Below, one piece after another: positions 47,362 through 55,220 of a stretch of DNA of 64,000 nucleotides. Numbering within the stretch: the stretch's first letter is position 1; each line of letters begins with the position of its first letter. Source of the DNA: DATMER01 sp034667225 (GTDB taxonomy: Bacteria > Acidobacteriota > Thermoanaerobaculia > Multivoradales > UBA5704); assembly GCA_034667225.1 (NCBI GenBank), contig JAXDKG010000009.1, positions 1 through 64,000 of the forward strand, written 5' to 3'. The position numbers and the translations under genes are program-made. Below the pieces are notes generated by a model. It was not told the DNA's origin. It did no database searches and saw nothing but the letters and a program-made list of their open reading frames with translations.

Positions 47362-48575
47362 CCGGAGCTCCAGGATTGGGGATCGCCCACGGCAAGGTGG
47401 TGGATCTCCTGCCAGCGGCTGACCTTCTGACGCTTCTCGCGCTCGGCCGCAGCGCGCACGGCGAAAGGCGTTCCGAGCAGGGCGAGGAGGGAGACCCAGG
47501 GGAGGAGGGCCACAGCGGCGGCGAGGAGCATCCCCTCGATCAGGATCTCCCCCGAGGCGCCGGTCCGGCGTTCCGGCGCGCGGCGCACGGCTCCGGCTGT
47601 CCGCGCGGCGAGGAACGGGATCACCAGGAGGGCCGCGACAGCCGCGAGCGGCTCGATCCAGGCGGTGAGCAGGACGAGCGGGAAGGCGTGCGCTCCGAGA
47701 AAGAGGGTATCGAAGATCACGCGCTGCCGGGCCGTCCAGGGGAGCGAGCGCGACCAGGGCCAGGCCGGGCGGCGGACGGCCAGGCTCTCTCCCAGGCCGG
47801 AGAGGAGAAGGACCACGGCGGTGCAGCCGCCGAGGAGAGCTCCCAGCCGGACGTAGACCGGGGCGAGCTCGTTGTTGCGGACGAACAGCGTGGCAGCACC
47901 GAGAGGGAGCAGGCTGGTCAGATAAGCGCCCAGGAGCGAGCCGCCGAGGGCGCGCCAGGCGATCCGCGCTTCGAGCCAGCGGCCGGTTCCTTTCCGGGCG
48001 AACGAAATCGCCGGCGGGGTTTTCCGGAGAGGGCCGGCGATCGCGTCCGAGGCGATCAGGAGAACGGCTCCGAGGCCGACCGGCAGCCATCCGCCGGAAA
48101 AGGGGAGGAAAGCGGCTGTCAAAGCCAGCGGACGGGCCAGAAAGCGGACCGGCATTGCGGCCAGCGCGGCAGCGGGAAGAGCCACGAGCAGGCCGGCGAG
48201 GCTGGGCCAGGGATGGGCGCTATTCTTCGCCGCCGCAGCAGCGAAGAAGAGGAGCAGGAGGAGGAGCGAGGCCTGGGCCGCGGCAATGGCGAGCATCGCG
48301 GCCCGGCGGTGGGCGAGCCCCGTAACGGGCAGGTGCCGCATCCAGCCGTCGAGCCCCCGGCAGACCCGCGGCGCCGCGATCGAGGCGACTCCGAGGCAGG
48401 CGAAGGCGATGATCAGGCCGCCCGAGCTGCCGAAGAGCAGGAGGCCGAAGGAGTTGATGAAGTCGACGCCCAGGAGCATCATGCCGCCAACGACGGCGGC
48501 CAAGAGCGGCGCCATCACCCGCAGCGCCAGACGTGCTCCGACGCGGAGATGAAATCGAAGGAGGGCTGTGATCAT
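47358..48575 (-). CDS. ABC transporter membrane protein
   Basis: A 405-residue polytopic membrane protein with roughly ten hydrophobic segments (MAPLLAAVVGGMMLLGVDF, ASLLLLLLFFAAAAAKN, ILIEGMLLAAAVALLPWVSL). It has no recognised substrate motif. It is coupled by ATGA overlaps to the phosphotransferase gene before it and the ATPase after it. It is probably an exporter or permease partner of that ATPase; the substrate is unknown. Confidence 0.8.
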   Translation of the reverse strand: MITALLRFHLRVGARLALRVMAPLLAAVVGGMMLLGVDFINSFGLLLFGSSGGLIIAFACLGVASIAAPRVCRGLDGWMRHLPVTGLAHRRAAMLAIAAAQASLLLLLLFFAAAAAKNSAHPWPSLAGLLVALPAAALAAMPVRFLARPLALTAAFLPFSGGWLPVGLGAVLLIASDAIAGPLRKTPPAISFARKGTGRWLEARIAWRALGGSLLGAYLTSLLPLGAATLFVRNNELAPVYVRLGALLGGCTAVVLLLSGLGESLAVRRPAWPWSRSLPWTARQRVIFDTLFLGAHAFPLVLLTAWIEPLAAVAALLVIPFLAARTAGAVRRAPERRTGASGEILIEGMLLAAAVALLPWVSLLALLGTPFAVRAAAEREKRQKVSRWQEIHHLAVGDPQSWSSG

Positions 48576-49627
48576 CCCAACCGATCAATCCGCCCGTTGT
48601 CGAGGGCCGAGACCGCCGTGCGTCCGAGCAGCCTCACCGAGGTGATCATGGCGGCAAAGCGGGGGTCCTTGGTGAGGCCCTGCTGGAAGCGGTAATAGAT
48701 CTGCTGGGCGATGACCGCGATCTTGAACAAGCCGAAGACGTAGGCGAAAACCACGTCTGAAACATCGTGGCCGGTCGCCGCGGCGTAGCGCTGCACCACC
48801 TCGATCCGGCTGAGATTGCCGGAGACCGTGGTGGGGCCAGATGGGAGCATCCGCAGCACCGGGTCATCGTCGGGATCGACCCAGTAGCCGAGCGTGGTCC
48901 CGAGGTCGAGCAGCGGATCGCCGATGGTGGACATCTCCCAGTCGAGCACGGCCACGATGCGGGAGAGGTCCGGCGCGAAGACCACGTTGTCGTACTTGTA
49001 ATCGTTGTGGACCAGGACGGCGCCGTGCTCCACGGGCCGGTGGTCGGAGAGCCAGGCCGCGGCGCGCTCGATGTCCGGCATGTCGTCGGTGCGCGAGCCC
49101 TCCCACCGTTTGCGCCAGCCGGTCACCTGCCGCTCGACGTAGCCCTCCGGCCGGCCGAAGTCCGCTAGCCCGGCCTCCTGATAGTCCACCGCGTGAAGCT
49201 CGGCCAGGCCATCCACCAGCTCCTCGCTCAAGCAGCGCATGTCCTCCGCACCGGAGCGCTGGTCCCTAAAGATCAAGCCGCGGACCCGTTCCATCACGTA
49301 AAAGGGGGCGCCGATCACCTCCGGGCCGTCGGAGCAAGCAAGGGTGGCGGGGGCCTTTGGGTAATGTCCCTGCAGGTGAGAGAGCACCCGGTACTCGCGC
49401 CCCATGTCGTGGGCCGTCTTCACCTTCGAGCCGAAAGGCGGACGTCTCAAAACCATCTCCCTCTCGCCGAAGCGCAGCAGGTAAGTGAGGTTCGAATGTC
49501 CGCCCGGGAACTGCTCGATTTCCAAGGACACCGAAGGGAGATCCGGCAGCCGCTCGCGCAGCCAGGCTTCGAGAGGAACTGCGTCCAGCTCCTCCCCGGC
49601 TCGCACGGGACGTGTCTCGCCGCTCAT
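48572..49627 (-). CDS. Phosphotransferase (APH/ACAD11 N-terminal-like) family protein
   Basis: A 351-residue kinase-fold protein. FPGGHSNLTYLLRFGEREMV is the glycine-rich start; the catalytic loop is AVLVHNDYKYDNVVF (HxDxxxxN) and the metal-binding motif is VLDWEMSTIGDPLLDLG. In eukaryotic ACAD10/11 this domain is fused to an acyl-CoA dehydrogenase and phosphorylates 4-hydroxyacyl-CoAs before dehydration. Here the partner dehydrogenase is the adjacent gene with a 4-bp overlap, so the same job is likely. Confidence 0.87.
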   Translation of the reverse strand: MSGETRPVRAGEELDAVPLEAWLRERLPDLPSVSLEIEQFPGGHSNLTYLLRFGEREMVLRRPPFGSKVKTAHDMGREYRVLSHLQGHYPKAPATLACSDGPEVIGAPFYVMERVRGLIFRDQRSGAEDMRCLSEELVDGLAELHAVDYQEAGLADFGRPEGYVERQVTGWRKRWEGSRTDDMPDIERAAAWLSDHRPVEHGAVLVHNDYKYDNVVFAPDLSRIVAVLDWEMSTIGDPLLDLGTTLGYWVDPDDDPVLRMLPSGPTTVSGNLSRIEVVQRYAAATGHDVSDVVFAYVFGLFKIAVIAQQIYYRFQQGLTKDPRFAAMITSVRLLGRTAVSALDNGRIDRLG

Positions 49628-50826
49628 TTCCGCTCCATACCATAGCGGGCGAGGATGCGGCGGGCCACGGAAGTCTTGTGGACCTCGTCGGGTCCGTCGT
49701 AGATGCGCGAGGCGCGCTCGTGACGCCACCAGAAGGCGAGGGGCAACTCGTCGAGGAGGCCGTAGCCGCCGTGGACCTGGATTGACCGGTCGAGCACCTC
49801 CTGGAGCACGCCGGCCACCTGAAACTTGATCAATGACACATCGTCGCGGGCGGCGCTCGCCCCTTCGTTGTCGATGCGCCACGCCGTGCGCAGAACCATG
49901 AGCCGGGCGGCATCGATGGCGGCGCGGCTCTCCGCGACCCAGGCATGGACGATCTGCCGGGTTCCCAGGGGCTCGCCGGGCGCGATCTCCCGCCCGGCGG
50001 CGCGGGTGCACATCAGGTCGAAGGCCCGCTCGCAGATGCCGATCCAGCGCATGCAGTGGTGGATGCGGCCGGGGCCGAGGCGCTCCTGGGCAAGGGTGAA
50101 GCCGGCCCCCTCCTCGCCGATCCGGTTCGCCACGGGCACACGCACCCCCTGGAGAGCCACCTCGGCATGGCTCATCCACCCCTCGCCCGCCTCGCCCATG
50201 ACCGGCAGGTTGCGCACGATCTCGAAGCCGGGAGCGTCCATCGGGACCAGGATCATGCTCGCCCGGGAGTGAGGCTTCCCGGAGGGGGAGGTGACCGCCA
50301 TGACGACGCAGAAGGCGGCGCCCTCGGCCGAGGAGGTGAACCACTTGCGGCCGTCGAGCACGTAGTCGTCGCCCTCGCGGCGGGCGGTAGTGCCCATCCA
50401 GACCGGGTTCGAACCCGCGAAGTCGGGCTCGGTCATGCCGAAGCAGCTCCGAATCTCACCGCGCACCAGGGGGCGGAGCCACTGCTCGCGCTGCTCGTCC
50501 GACCCGTGCTGAAGGAGCAGCTCCATGTTGCCCGCGTCCGGCGCCTGGCAGTTGAAGACGTAATGGCCGAGAGGACTGCGCCCCAGCACCTCGCTGACGT
50601 GGGCGAACTCCAGGAGCGTCAGCCCGCCGCCGCCCCACTCCCTGGGCAGGTGGGGAGAGAAGAGCCCCATCCGCCGCACCTCGTCGCGCAGCCGGTCAAG
50701 ATCCCCCAAGACCGAGCCGAAGCCGCGGGCGAAGAGCTGGCGCTCCAGGGGAACGACCTCCCTGTCCAGGAAGGAACGGATCGTACCGGCGATCTCCCGC
50801 ACGCGCTCGGGGATGGAGAAGTCCAT
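49624..50826 (-). CDS. Acyl-CoA dehydrogenase (ACAD10/11-like)
   Basis: A 400-residue dehydrogenase. FGMTEPDFAGSNPVWMGTTA and RKWFTSSAEGAAFCVVMA are the FAD/substrate segments, and the C-terminal RASRIYDGPDEVHKTSVARR is the variant typical of ACAD10/11 relatives. Paired with the APH-like gene it probably processes hydroxylated or branched acyl-CoAs. It is the first gene of a four-gene operon with the kinase and an ABC transporter. The ATG at 50826 was chosen as the first start giving a complete N-terminus. Confidence 0.9.
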   Translation of the reverse strand: MDFSIPERVREIAGTIRSFLDREVVPLERQLFARGFGSVLGDLDRLRDEVRRMGLFSPHLPREWGGGGLTLLEFAHVSEVLGRSPLGHYVFNCQAPDAGNMELLLQHGSDEQREQWLRPLVRGEIRSCFGMTEPDFAGSNPVWMGTTARREGDDYVLDGRKWFTSSAEGAAFCVVMAVTSPSGKPHSRASMILVPMDAPGFEIVRNLPVMGEAGEGWMSHAEVALQGVRVPVANRIGEEGAGFTLAQERLGPGRIHHCMRWIGICERAFDLMCTRAAGREIAPGEPLGTRQIVHAWVAESRAAIDAARLMVLRTAWRIDNEGASAARDDVSLIKFQVAGVLQEVLDRSIQVHGGYGLLDELPLAFWWRHERASRIYDGPDEVHKTSVARRILARYGMERK

Positions 50827-50898
50827 GGGCAGCAGCCTCCTGCGGGGATCGTATCGCAGGCGGCGCGATGCTGGCGCTGATGCTGCCGTCGTCGTAAC

Positions 50899-51240
50899 AT
50901 GGTTTCGATGCCGAAGACGGATTCCATGGCCAGAAGAGAGATTCAGCAGATGGTCCGCCGGATCGTCAGCCGCTTCCATCCGGAGAAGATCATTCTCTTC
51001 GGCTCGCATGCACGTGGCGATGCAGGCCCTGACAGCGATGTCGACCTGCTCGTCGTGATGCCGTTGCTCGGGTCCAAGCTGGAGAAGCAGCTCGAGATCC
51101 GGCTCGCTTTGCGGAGCATTCAGATTGCGAAGGACATCGTAGTCACGACTCCGGAAGAATTCCAGTGGCGAAAGGAGATCCCCGGTACGATCGAGCGGCC
51201 GGCTGCACGGGAGGGTAAGGTTCTGTATGCCCGAGGCTGA
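50899..51240 (+). CDS. MNT-type nucleotidyltransferase (HEPN/MNT module)
   Basis: A 113-residue minimal nucleotidyltransferase. The motif IILFGSHARGDAGPDSDVDL contains GSxARG and the DxD pair, and the third Asp is in IAKDIVV. In HEPN/MNT modules this enzyme is the antitoxin, which modifies and silences the HEPN RNase by adding nucleotides. It overlaps the HEPN gene by 14 bases. Alternative ATGs lie four and ten codons in. Confidence 0.88.
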   Translation: MVSMPKTDSMARREIQQMVRRIVSRFHPEKIILFGSHARGDAGPDSDVDLLVVMPLLGSKLEKQLEIRLALRSIQIAKDIVVTTPEEFQWRKEIPGTIERPAAREGKVLYARG

Positions 51241-51658
51241 GCAGCGGATCGCCGTGTGTAGAGAGTGGTTGTTGAAGGCTGACAACGATCTTGCGAATGC
51301 AGCTCACACCCTGAAGCTCGGGGCGAGTTGTCCGACGGATACGGTCTGCTTCCATGCCCAACAATGCGTGGAGAAATACCTGAAAGCAGCTCTCGTTTGG
51401 GAAGGGATCGACTTTCCCAAGACGCACGATCTCGAAAGGTTGTTGTCGCTCGTTCCCGCCGAGTCAAGACCGGACCTCACCGATGAGGAGCAAGCGCGAC
51501 TGACCGAATATGCGACGAGCGCCCGGTATCCAGGCTGGGAAGAGATCTCGCTCGCCGCGGCGCGTCGTGCAGTGGCGGTAGCGCGCCGGGTCCGCAGGCT
51601 CGTTCGGCGCGGACTACCCAGAAAGGCTCTGCGCCGCGATATAAAGAAGCCCAGGTGA
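51227..51658 (+). CDS. HEPN-domain protein (HEPN/MNT module)
   Basis: A 143-residue all-helical HEPN protein: REWLLKADNDLANAAHTL, CFHAQQCVEKYLKAALVWEG, then TEYATSARYPGWEE. The usual RNase motif Rx4-6H is not evident; ARYPG occupies that place, as in a subgroup of HEPN proteins, so RNase activity is uncertain. The last residues are very basic (RRLVRRGLPRKALRRDIKK). The stop TGA shares a base with the regulator start at 51658. Confidence 0.87.
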   Translation: MPEAEQRIAVCREWLLKADNDLANAAHTLKLGASCPTDTVCFHAQQCVEKYLKAALVWEGIDFPKTHDLERLLSLVPAESRPDLTDEEQARLTEYATSARYPGWEEISLAAARRAVAVARRVRRLVRRGLPRKALRRDIKKPR

Positions 51659-53256
51659 TGCTGAAGCCCCATTCCGGGCGCGACTACGCTCAGCTTCTGG
51701 AAGCGATGAACGAACTGCTCGCCGTGCTCTCCAGCGACGGCGACCAGGAAACCGCTTTGAAGGCCTCGTTCGAGGCCGCGGCGCGCGGGTTCGGCGCCCG
51801 CAAGGCCCTCCTCCTGCTGGTCGAGGACCGCGATCCCCTGCGCCTGCGCAATATTCACGTGCTGGGCAACCTCACGTCGGAGCAGGTCGAGGCGTGCGAG
51901 AGGGGAGAATCGGTCCATGGCGTAAGCCCTTCAGTGATCCATCGGGTGATCGAGAGCGGCCGGACCGAGCTGATCGAAGATCCCAGGCTGCAGGCCGACG
52001 CGTCGCGCACCCCTTCGCTGGAGGGCGGCGGATACAGCGTCCTCTGCGCGCCGATCCGCGATCCGCTGCGCGGGGTGGTGCTCGCCGTGGTCTACCTTCA
52101 AAGCAGCGGGATCATCGAGGCCTATGGCGAGCAGGACCGCGATTGGCTGGAGCGGTATGCCACGGCGGCCGGCCACGTCTTCGGGTTCACCTTCCGGCAC
52201 CAGCGCCAGGAGCGCGAGTTGCGGGAGCTTCTGGACTCTCCGGTGCCCGACGATGCGCCGGAGATCCTCGGCGACTCCGCGCATGTCCAGGCACTGCGGC
52301 GCGCGCTCCATGAAACCTTTATTCCGTCGCTCGAGGCCGAGAACCCGGAGCCGATCCTGATCCTCGGCGAGCGGGGCACGGGCAAGGACCTCGTGGTCCG
52401 CTATCTCCATGCCTACAGTGGACGCCGCCGCAAGCCCCTGGTCGTCGTCAACTGCGCCGAGATCACCGACGAGCTGGCGGCCTCGCGCTTCTTCGGCCAC
52501 AAGAGGGGCGCCTTCACCGGCGCGCTCACCGACGAGCCCGGGTTCTTCCGCGCCGCGCATGGCGGTATTCTGTTTCTCGACGAGGTGGCGGAGCTGTCGC
52601 CGCGGGCGCAGGCTCATCTGCTGCGGGTTTTGGAAAACCATACGGTCGTGCCCGTGGGGCAGACGCGGGAGACCCGGGTCGATGTTGCCGTGATTCTAGC
52701 AACCAATCAGGATTTGGACGAAGCGGTGCGCGAACGCTCGCTGCGGGCCGACTTCTATGATCGTTTCCGCAGCTTGACCATTCATCTTCTCCCTCTGCGC
52801 GAGCATCCCTGGGACATCCCGCTGCTGCTCGATCATTACCGGCGGCACCACGAGCGCAAACAGCGCAAGCGCACGCTCGGTTTCGCCCGTGAGGCCTTGC
52901 GGTCACTGGTCGCCTACAGCTGGCCCGGCAACGTGCGGGAGCTGGCCCGCGCCTGCTCGCTTTTCGTGATCCATGCCCGGCCTGGAGCCTGGATCGACCC
53001 GGCGCTCCTCGACGCCTGCCTGCCGGACCTCCGCCACGCGAGCCCCAATCCAAAGGCCGGGCCGTTCCTGGAGGAAGGTGCCACGATGCGCGACGCCGTC
53101 AACGCCTTCCAGCGCGAGCTGATCCAGTCGCGCCTGGAGCTGCACGGCGGGAGCGTGAAGGCCACCCGGGAGAGCCTCGGGCTCCCCAAGGTGACCTTCC
53201 ACCGCTACATGAAGAGGCTGGGGATCACGGCCGCAACGGCCGGATCCGAGGACTGA
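51658..53256 (+). CDS. Sigma-54-dependent enhancer-binding regulator with GAF-like sensor
   Basis: A 532-residue bacterial enhancer-binding protein. Residues about 15-180 resemble a GAF sensor domain; the AAA+ domain follows with Walker A GERGTGKD (about 237-244), the sigma-54 contact loop GAFTGA (about 284-289) and Walker B GGILFLDEVAELS. A Fis-type HTH (SVKATRESLGLPKVTFHRY) ends it. It opens sigma-54 promoters from distant sites. The ATG at 51658 overlaps the HEPN stop; a GTG one codon earlier is possible. Convergent with the hydrolase gene 6 bp away, whose promoter looks sigma-54-like. Confidence 0.93.
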   Translation: MLKPHSGRDYAQLLEAMNELLAVLSSDGDQETALKASFEAAARGFGARKALLLLVEDRDPLRLRNIHVLGNLTSEQVEACERGESVHGVSPSVIHRVIESGRTELIEDPRLQADASRTPSLEGGGYSVLCAPIRDPLRGVVLAVVYLQSSGIIEAYGEQDRDWLERYATAAGHVFGFTFRHQRQERELRELLDSPVPDDAPEILGDSAHVQALRRALHETFIPSLEAENPEPILILGERGTGKDLVVRYLHAYSGRRRKPLVVVNCAEITDELAASRFFGHKRGAFTGALTDEPGFFRAAHGGILFLDEVAELSPRAQAHLLRVLENHTVVPVGQTRETRVDVAVILATNQDLDEAVRERSLRADFYDRFRSLTIHLLPLREHPWDIPLLLDHYRRHHERKQRKRTLGFAREALRSLVAYSWPGNVRELARACSLFVIHARPGAWIDPALLDACLPDLRHASPNPKAGPFLEEGATMRDAVNAFQRELIQSRLELHGGSVKATRESLGLPKVTFHRYMKRLGITAATAGSED

Positions 53257-53262
53257 GGCGCG

Positions 53263-55056
53263 TCAGTTGATCTGGGTGAGCTTCAGCACCACGTCGAAGT
53301 CGTACTTGGGCGACCTGATCTGGCACGGCAGCGGCGAGAAGCCGCCGGTGCAGGTGTTGTCGGCGTTGTAGGTGAGGGTGAACGGCGCCTGCAGGCTTGC
53401 CCGGTCCTTGGGCCGGATCCACTCCACCGTGTACGACTTGCCCGGCGTGAGGCTGAGCTGGAGCGTCTCCTGGTATTTGGCCAGGCCGATCTGCGGGCTG
53501 TAGCCGTTCAAGGGCAGGTTGCCGGAGGTGCAGCCGGAGAGCGAATCCGTCCCGCTCTGGCACCGCCGCAGGCTGTTGTGGATGTAGAGCACGTACACGC
53601 GCGTCGTGGCGGTGCTCGCCGGCTCGAGCGCGGCCCAGAAAATGCGGGCGCTCTTGCCGGTGCGATAGAAGCCCCAGTCCTGGAGGTTGGGGAGCCACGC
53701 GGGATGCGTGACGCTGCCGTCGGCCGGGGTGCGCCGGAGGTCGGCCAGGGGCAGGCCGGCGATGAAGGTCCGCAGGTGCCCCATCTGCACGCGCACGTCC
53801 TGGCCGACCGCCGAGTCGTGGCGATATCCCCAATGGTCGTACGCAGCGCCCCGGTTCACCATGAACTCCCATCCCTCGGCCCGGCCGGAGTCCGGCCCGC
53901 CGACGTCGGTCGAGAGAACGCTGTCGAAGACGGGCGGCAGCGTGACTGCATTGTCGAGGGGGAGCGCAGAGATCTTCGTCTCGTTGAACCCCAGGAGCTT
54001 GCCCGCGTTGAACGCGCTGATGCCGGAGCCGCGGATGAGCTGCATCGCGCCCATGTTGCCGCGCGGCGAGTAGATCTCGGTGTAGTGGCCGTTGACCACG
54101 TCCACGTTCGCCATGGTGAGGTAGTTGGTGGTCGTGTTGCTGGGGTTGACGGCGATGCGGTGGCGGCGGGTGAGGCCCGGAGTCAGGCCCACGCGCGCGT
54201 TGTCGAGGGTGGCCGTATGGTTGGCCAGGTCGGCGTGCCACGCCGACACGAGCGAGGGGGTGCCCTCCGGCTCATTGGCGATCTCCCAGTAGACGTTGTC
54301 GTAGCACCAGAGGCGGTCGACCGTCCATTTGATCAGGTCTTTCTGCACCTGCCGGGGCCGGTTGCCGTTGACAGGGTCCGCCGCCGTGCGCGCGAAGTAG
54401 CTCTGATCGGAGAAGCCCGCGTTCTGGAGCGTGTTGCCGGGCAGGGTGCAGGTCGTGTCGCTGGGCTGGAAGACGCCGGACGAGTTGACGCACACCTTGC
54501 CCTTGGCGTTGTCCCAGGGACCGCCGGGGAACGTGCCCTCCCCAGGGGCGAAGAACGTGGCTTCCAATGTGATGTCTTTGCCGCGGGCGAAGTCGACCAC
54601 GTTCTCGAGCTTGTCGAAGTACACTTCGTTGACGCGGTCCAACCGCCAGTACGCCGGAGTGGGGCCCGAGGCGGGCACCAAAACGAACGGGTAGGCGCTG
54701 AAGGTTGTGCCGCTCGTGACCGGACTGGTGCCCGCGAGGGACACCCAGAGGCGCATCTTGTTCAGGTTCTGGTTGTCGATCGAGTTGATGACCTCCTGCG
54801 CGTTGGCACGGTTGCAAATGTTCGTGTCCGCAAGCGGGATGTGGCAGGCGGCATCGGCGGAGACTCCCACCAGCGGCCGCAGCGCGGTGGTGCCCATGCA
54901 GAAGTATCGCCCGTTCGAGCAGTACCCGATCGGCGTGCTGCTGCCGGTGAAGTTCTCACAGCGCAGGCTCGCTGGCGGCACTTCCGTCGCGAACGCGGCG
55001 ACCGAGGCGAGCAGACCTGCCGCCAGGAGGATGTGGATTGATCGAAGTCGGTTCAT
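53263..55056 (-). CDS. Secreted glycoside-hydrolase-like (clan GH-A type) protein
   Basis: A 597-residue exported protein. The ATG at 55056 has AAGGAG at good spacing and gives a signal peptide ending LLASVAAFA. The barrel-like domain has NVYWEIANEPEGTPS, where the Glu after Asn matches the acid/base of clan GH-A glycosidases; GHYTEIYSPRG may be near the second active-site Glu. A beta-rich C-terminal domain of about 120 residues follows (LQLSLTPGKSYTVEWIRPKD). Several Cys suggest disulfides. The substrate is unknown. The upstream region has a sigma-54-like promoter. Confidence 0.78.
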   Translation of the reverse strand: MNRLRSIHILLAAGLLASVAAFATEVPPASLRCENFTGSSTPIGYCSNGRYFCMGTTALRPLVGVSADAACHIPLADTNICNRANAQEVINSIDNQNLNKMRLWVSLAGTSPVTSGTTFSAYPFVLVPASGPTPAYWRLDRVNEVYFDKLENVVDFARGKDITLEATFFAPGEGTFPGGPWDNAKGKVCVNSSGVFQPSDTTCTLPGNTLQNAGFSDQSYFARTAADPVNGNRPRQVQKDLIKWTVDRLWCYDNVYWEIANEPEGTPSLVSAWHADLANHTATLDNARVGLTPGLTRRHRIAVNPSNTTTNYLTMANVDVVNGHYTEIYSPRGNMGAMQLIRGSGISAFNAGKLLGFNETKISALPLDNAVTLPPVFDSVLSTDVGGPDSGRAEGWEFMVNRGAAYDHWGYRHDSAVGQDVRVQMGHLRTFIAGLPLADLRRTPADGSVTHPAWLPNLQDWGFYRTGKSARIFWAALEPASTATTRVYVLYIHNSLRRCQSGTDSLSGCTSGNLPLNGYSPQIGLAKYQETLQLSLTPGKSYTVEWIRPKDRASLQAPFTLTYNADNTCTGGFSPLPCQIRSPKYDFDVVLKLTQIN

Positions 55057-55111
55057 AGCTTGCTCCTTGCAGAAATGAGCCGCTTTCATCGCCGGCTCGA
55101 CCGCAAGGAAG

Positions 55112-55127
55112 TGCAGAGCCCGGACCA
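55112..55127 (-). promoter_or_regulatory. Candidate sigma-54 (-24/-12) promoter of the first secreted hydrolase
   Basis: On the minus strand TGGTCCGGGCTCTGCA keeps the invariant GG and GC exactly ten bases apart (consensus TGGCACG-N4-TTGCA). It lies 56 bases before the ATG. The second hydrolase gene has an almost identical element at the same distance. A sigma-54 regulator is the convergent neighbour. Confidence 0.6.
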
Positions 55128-55167
55128 GCCGGCGGGCGCTTGAAAAGAAAGGATTTTCGAGCGCCGT

Positions 55168-55208
55168 GGTTCCATCTTTGGAACCCTGCGACGCAGGGGA
55201 CGGTTCCA
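55168..55208. promoter_or_regulatory. Candidate enhancer (UAS) of the first secreted hydrolase
   Basis: GGTTCCA-N4-TGGAACC (55168-55185) is a perfect palindrome. A second GGTTCCA at 55202-55208 pairs with the TGGAACC across a CCCTGCG/CGCAGGG stem. The same half-sites with the same spacings recur at 63233-63273. The position, about 55-95 bases upstream of the -12 element, suits an enhancer-binding protein. Confidence 0.55.
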
Positions 55209-55220
55209 GATCCGGACCGT

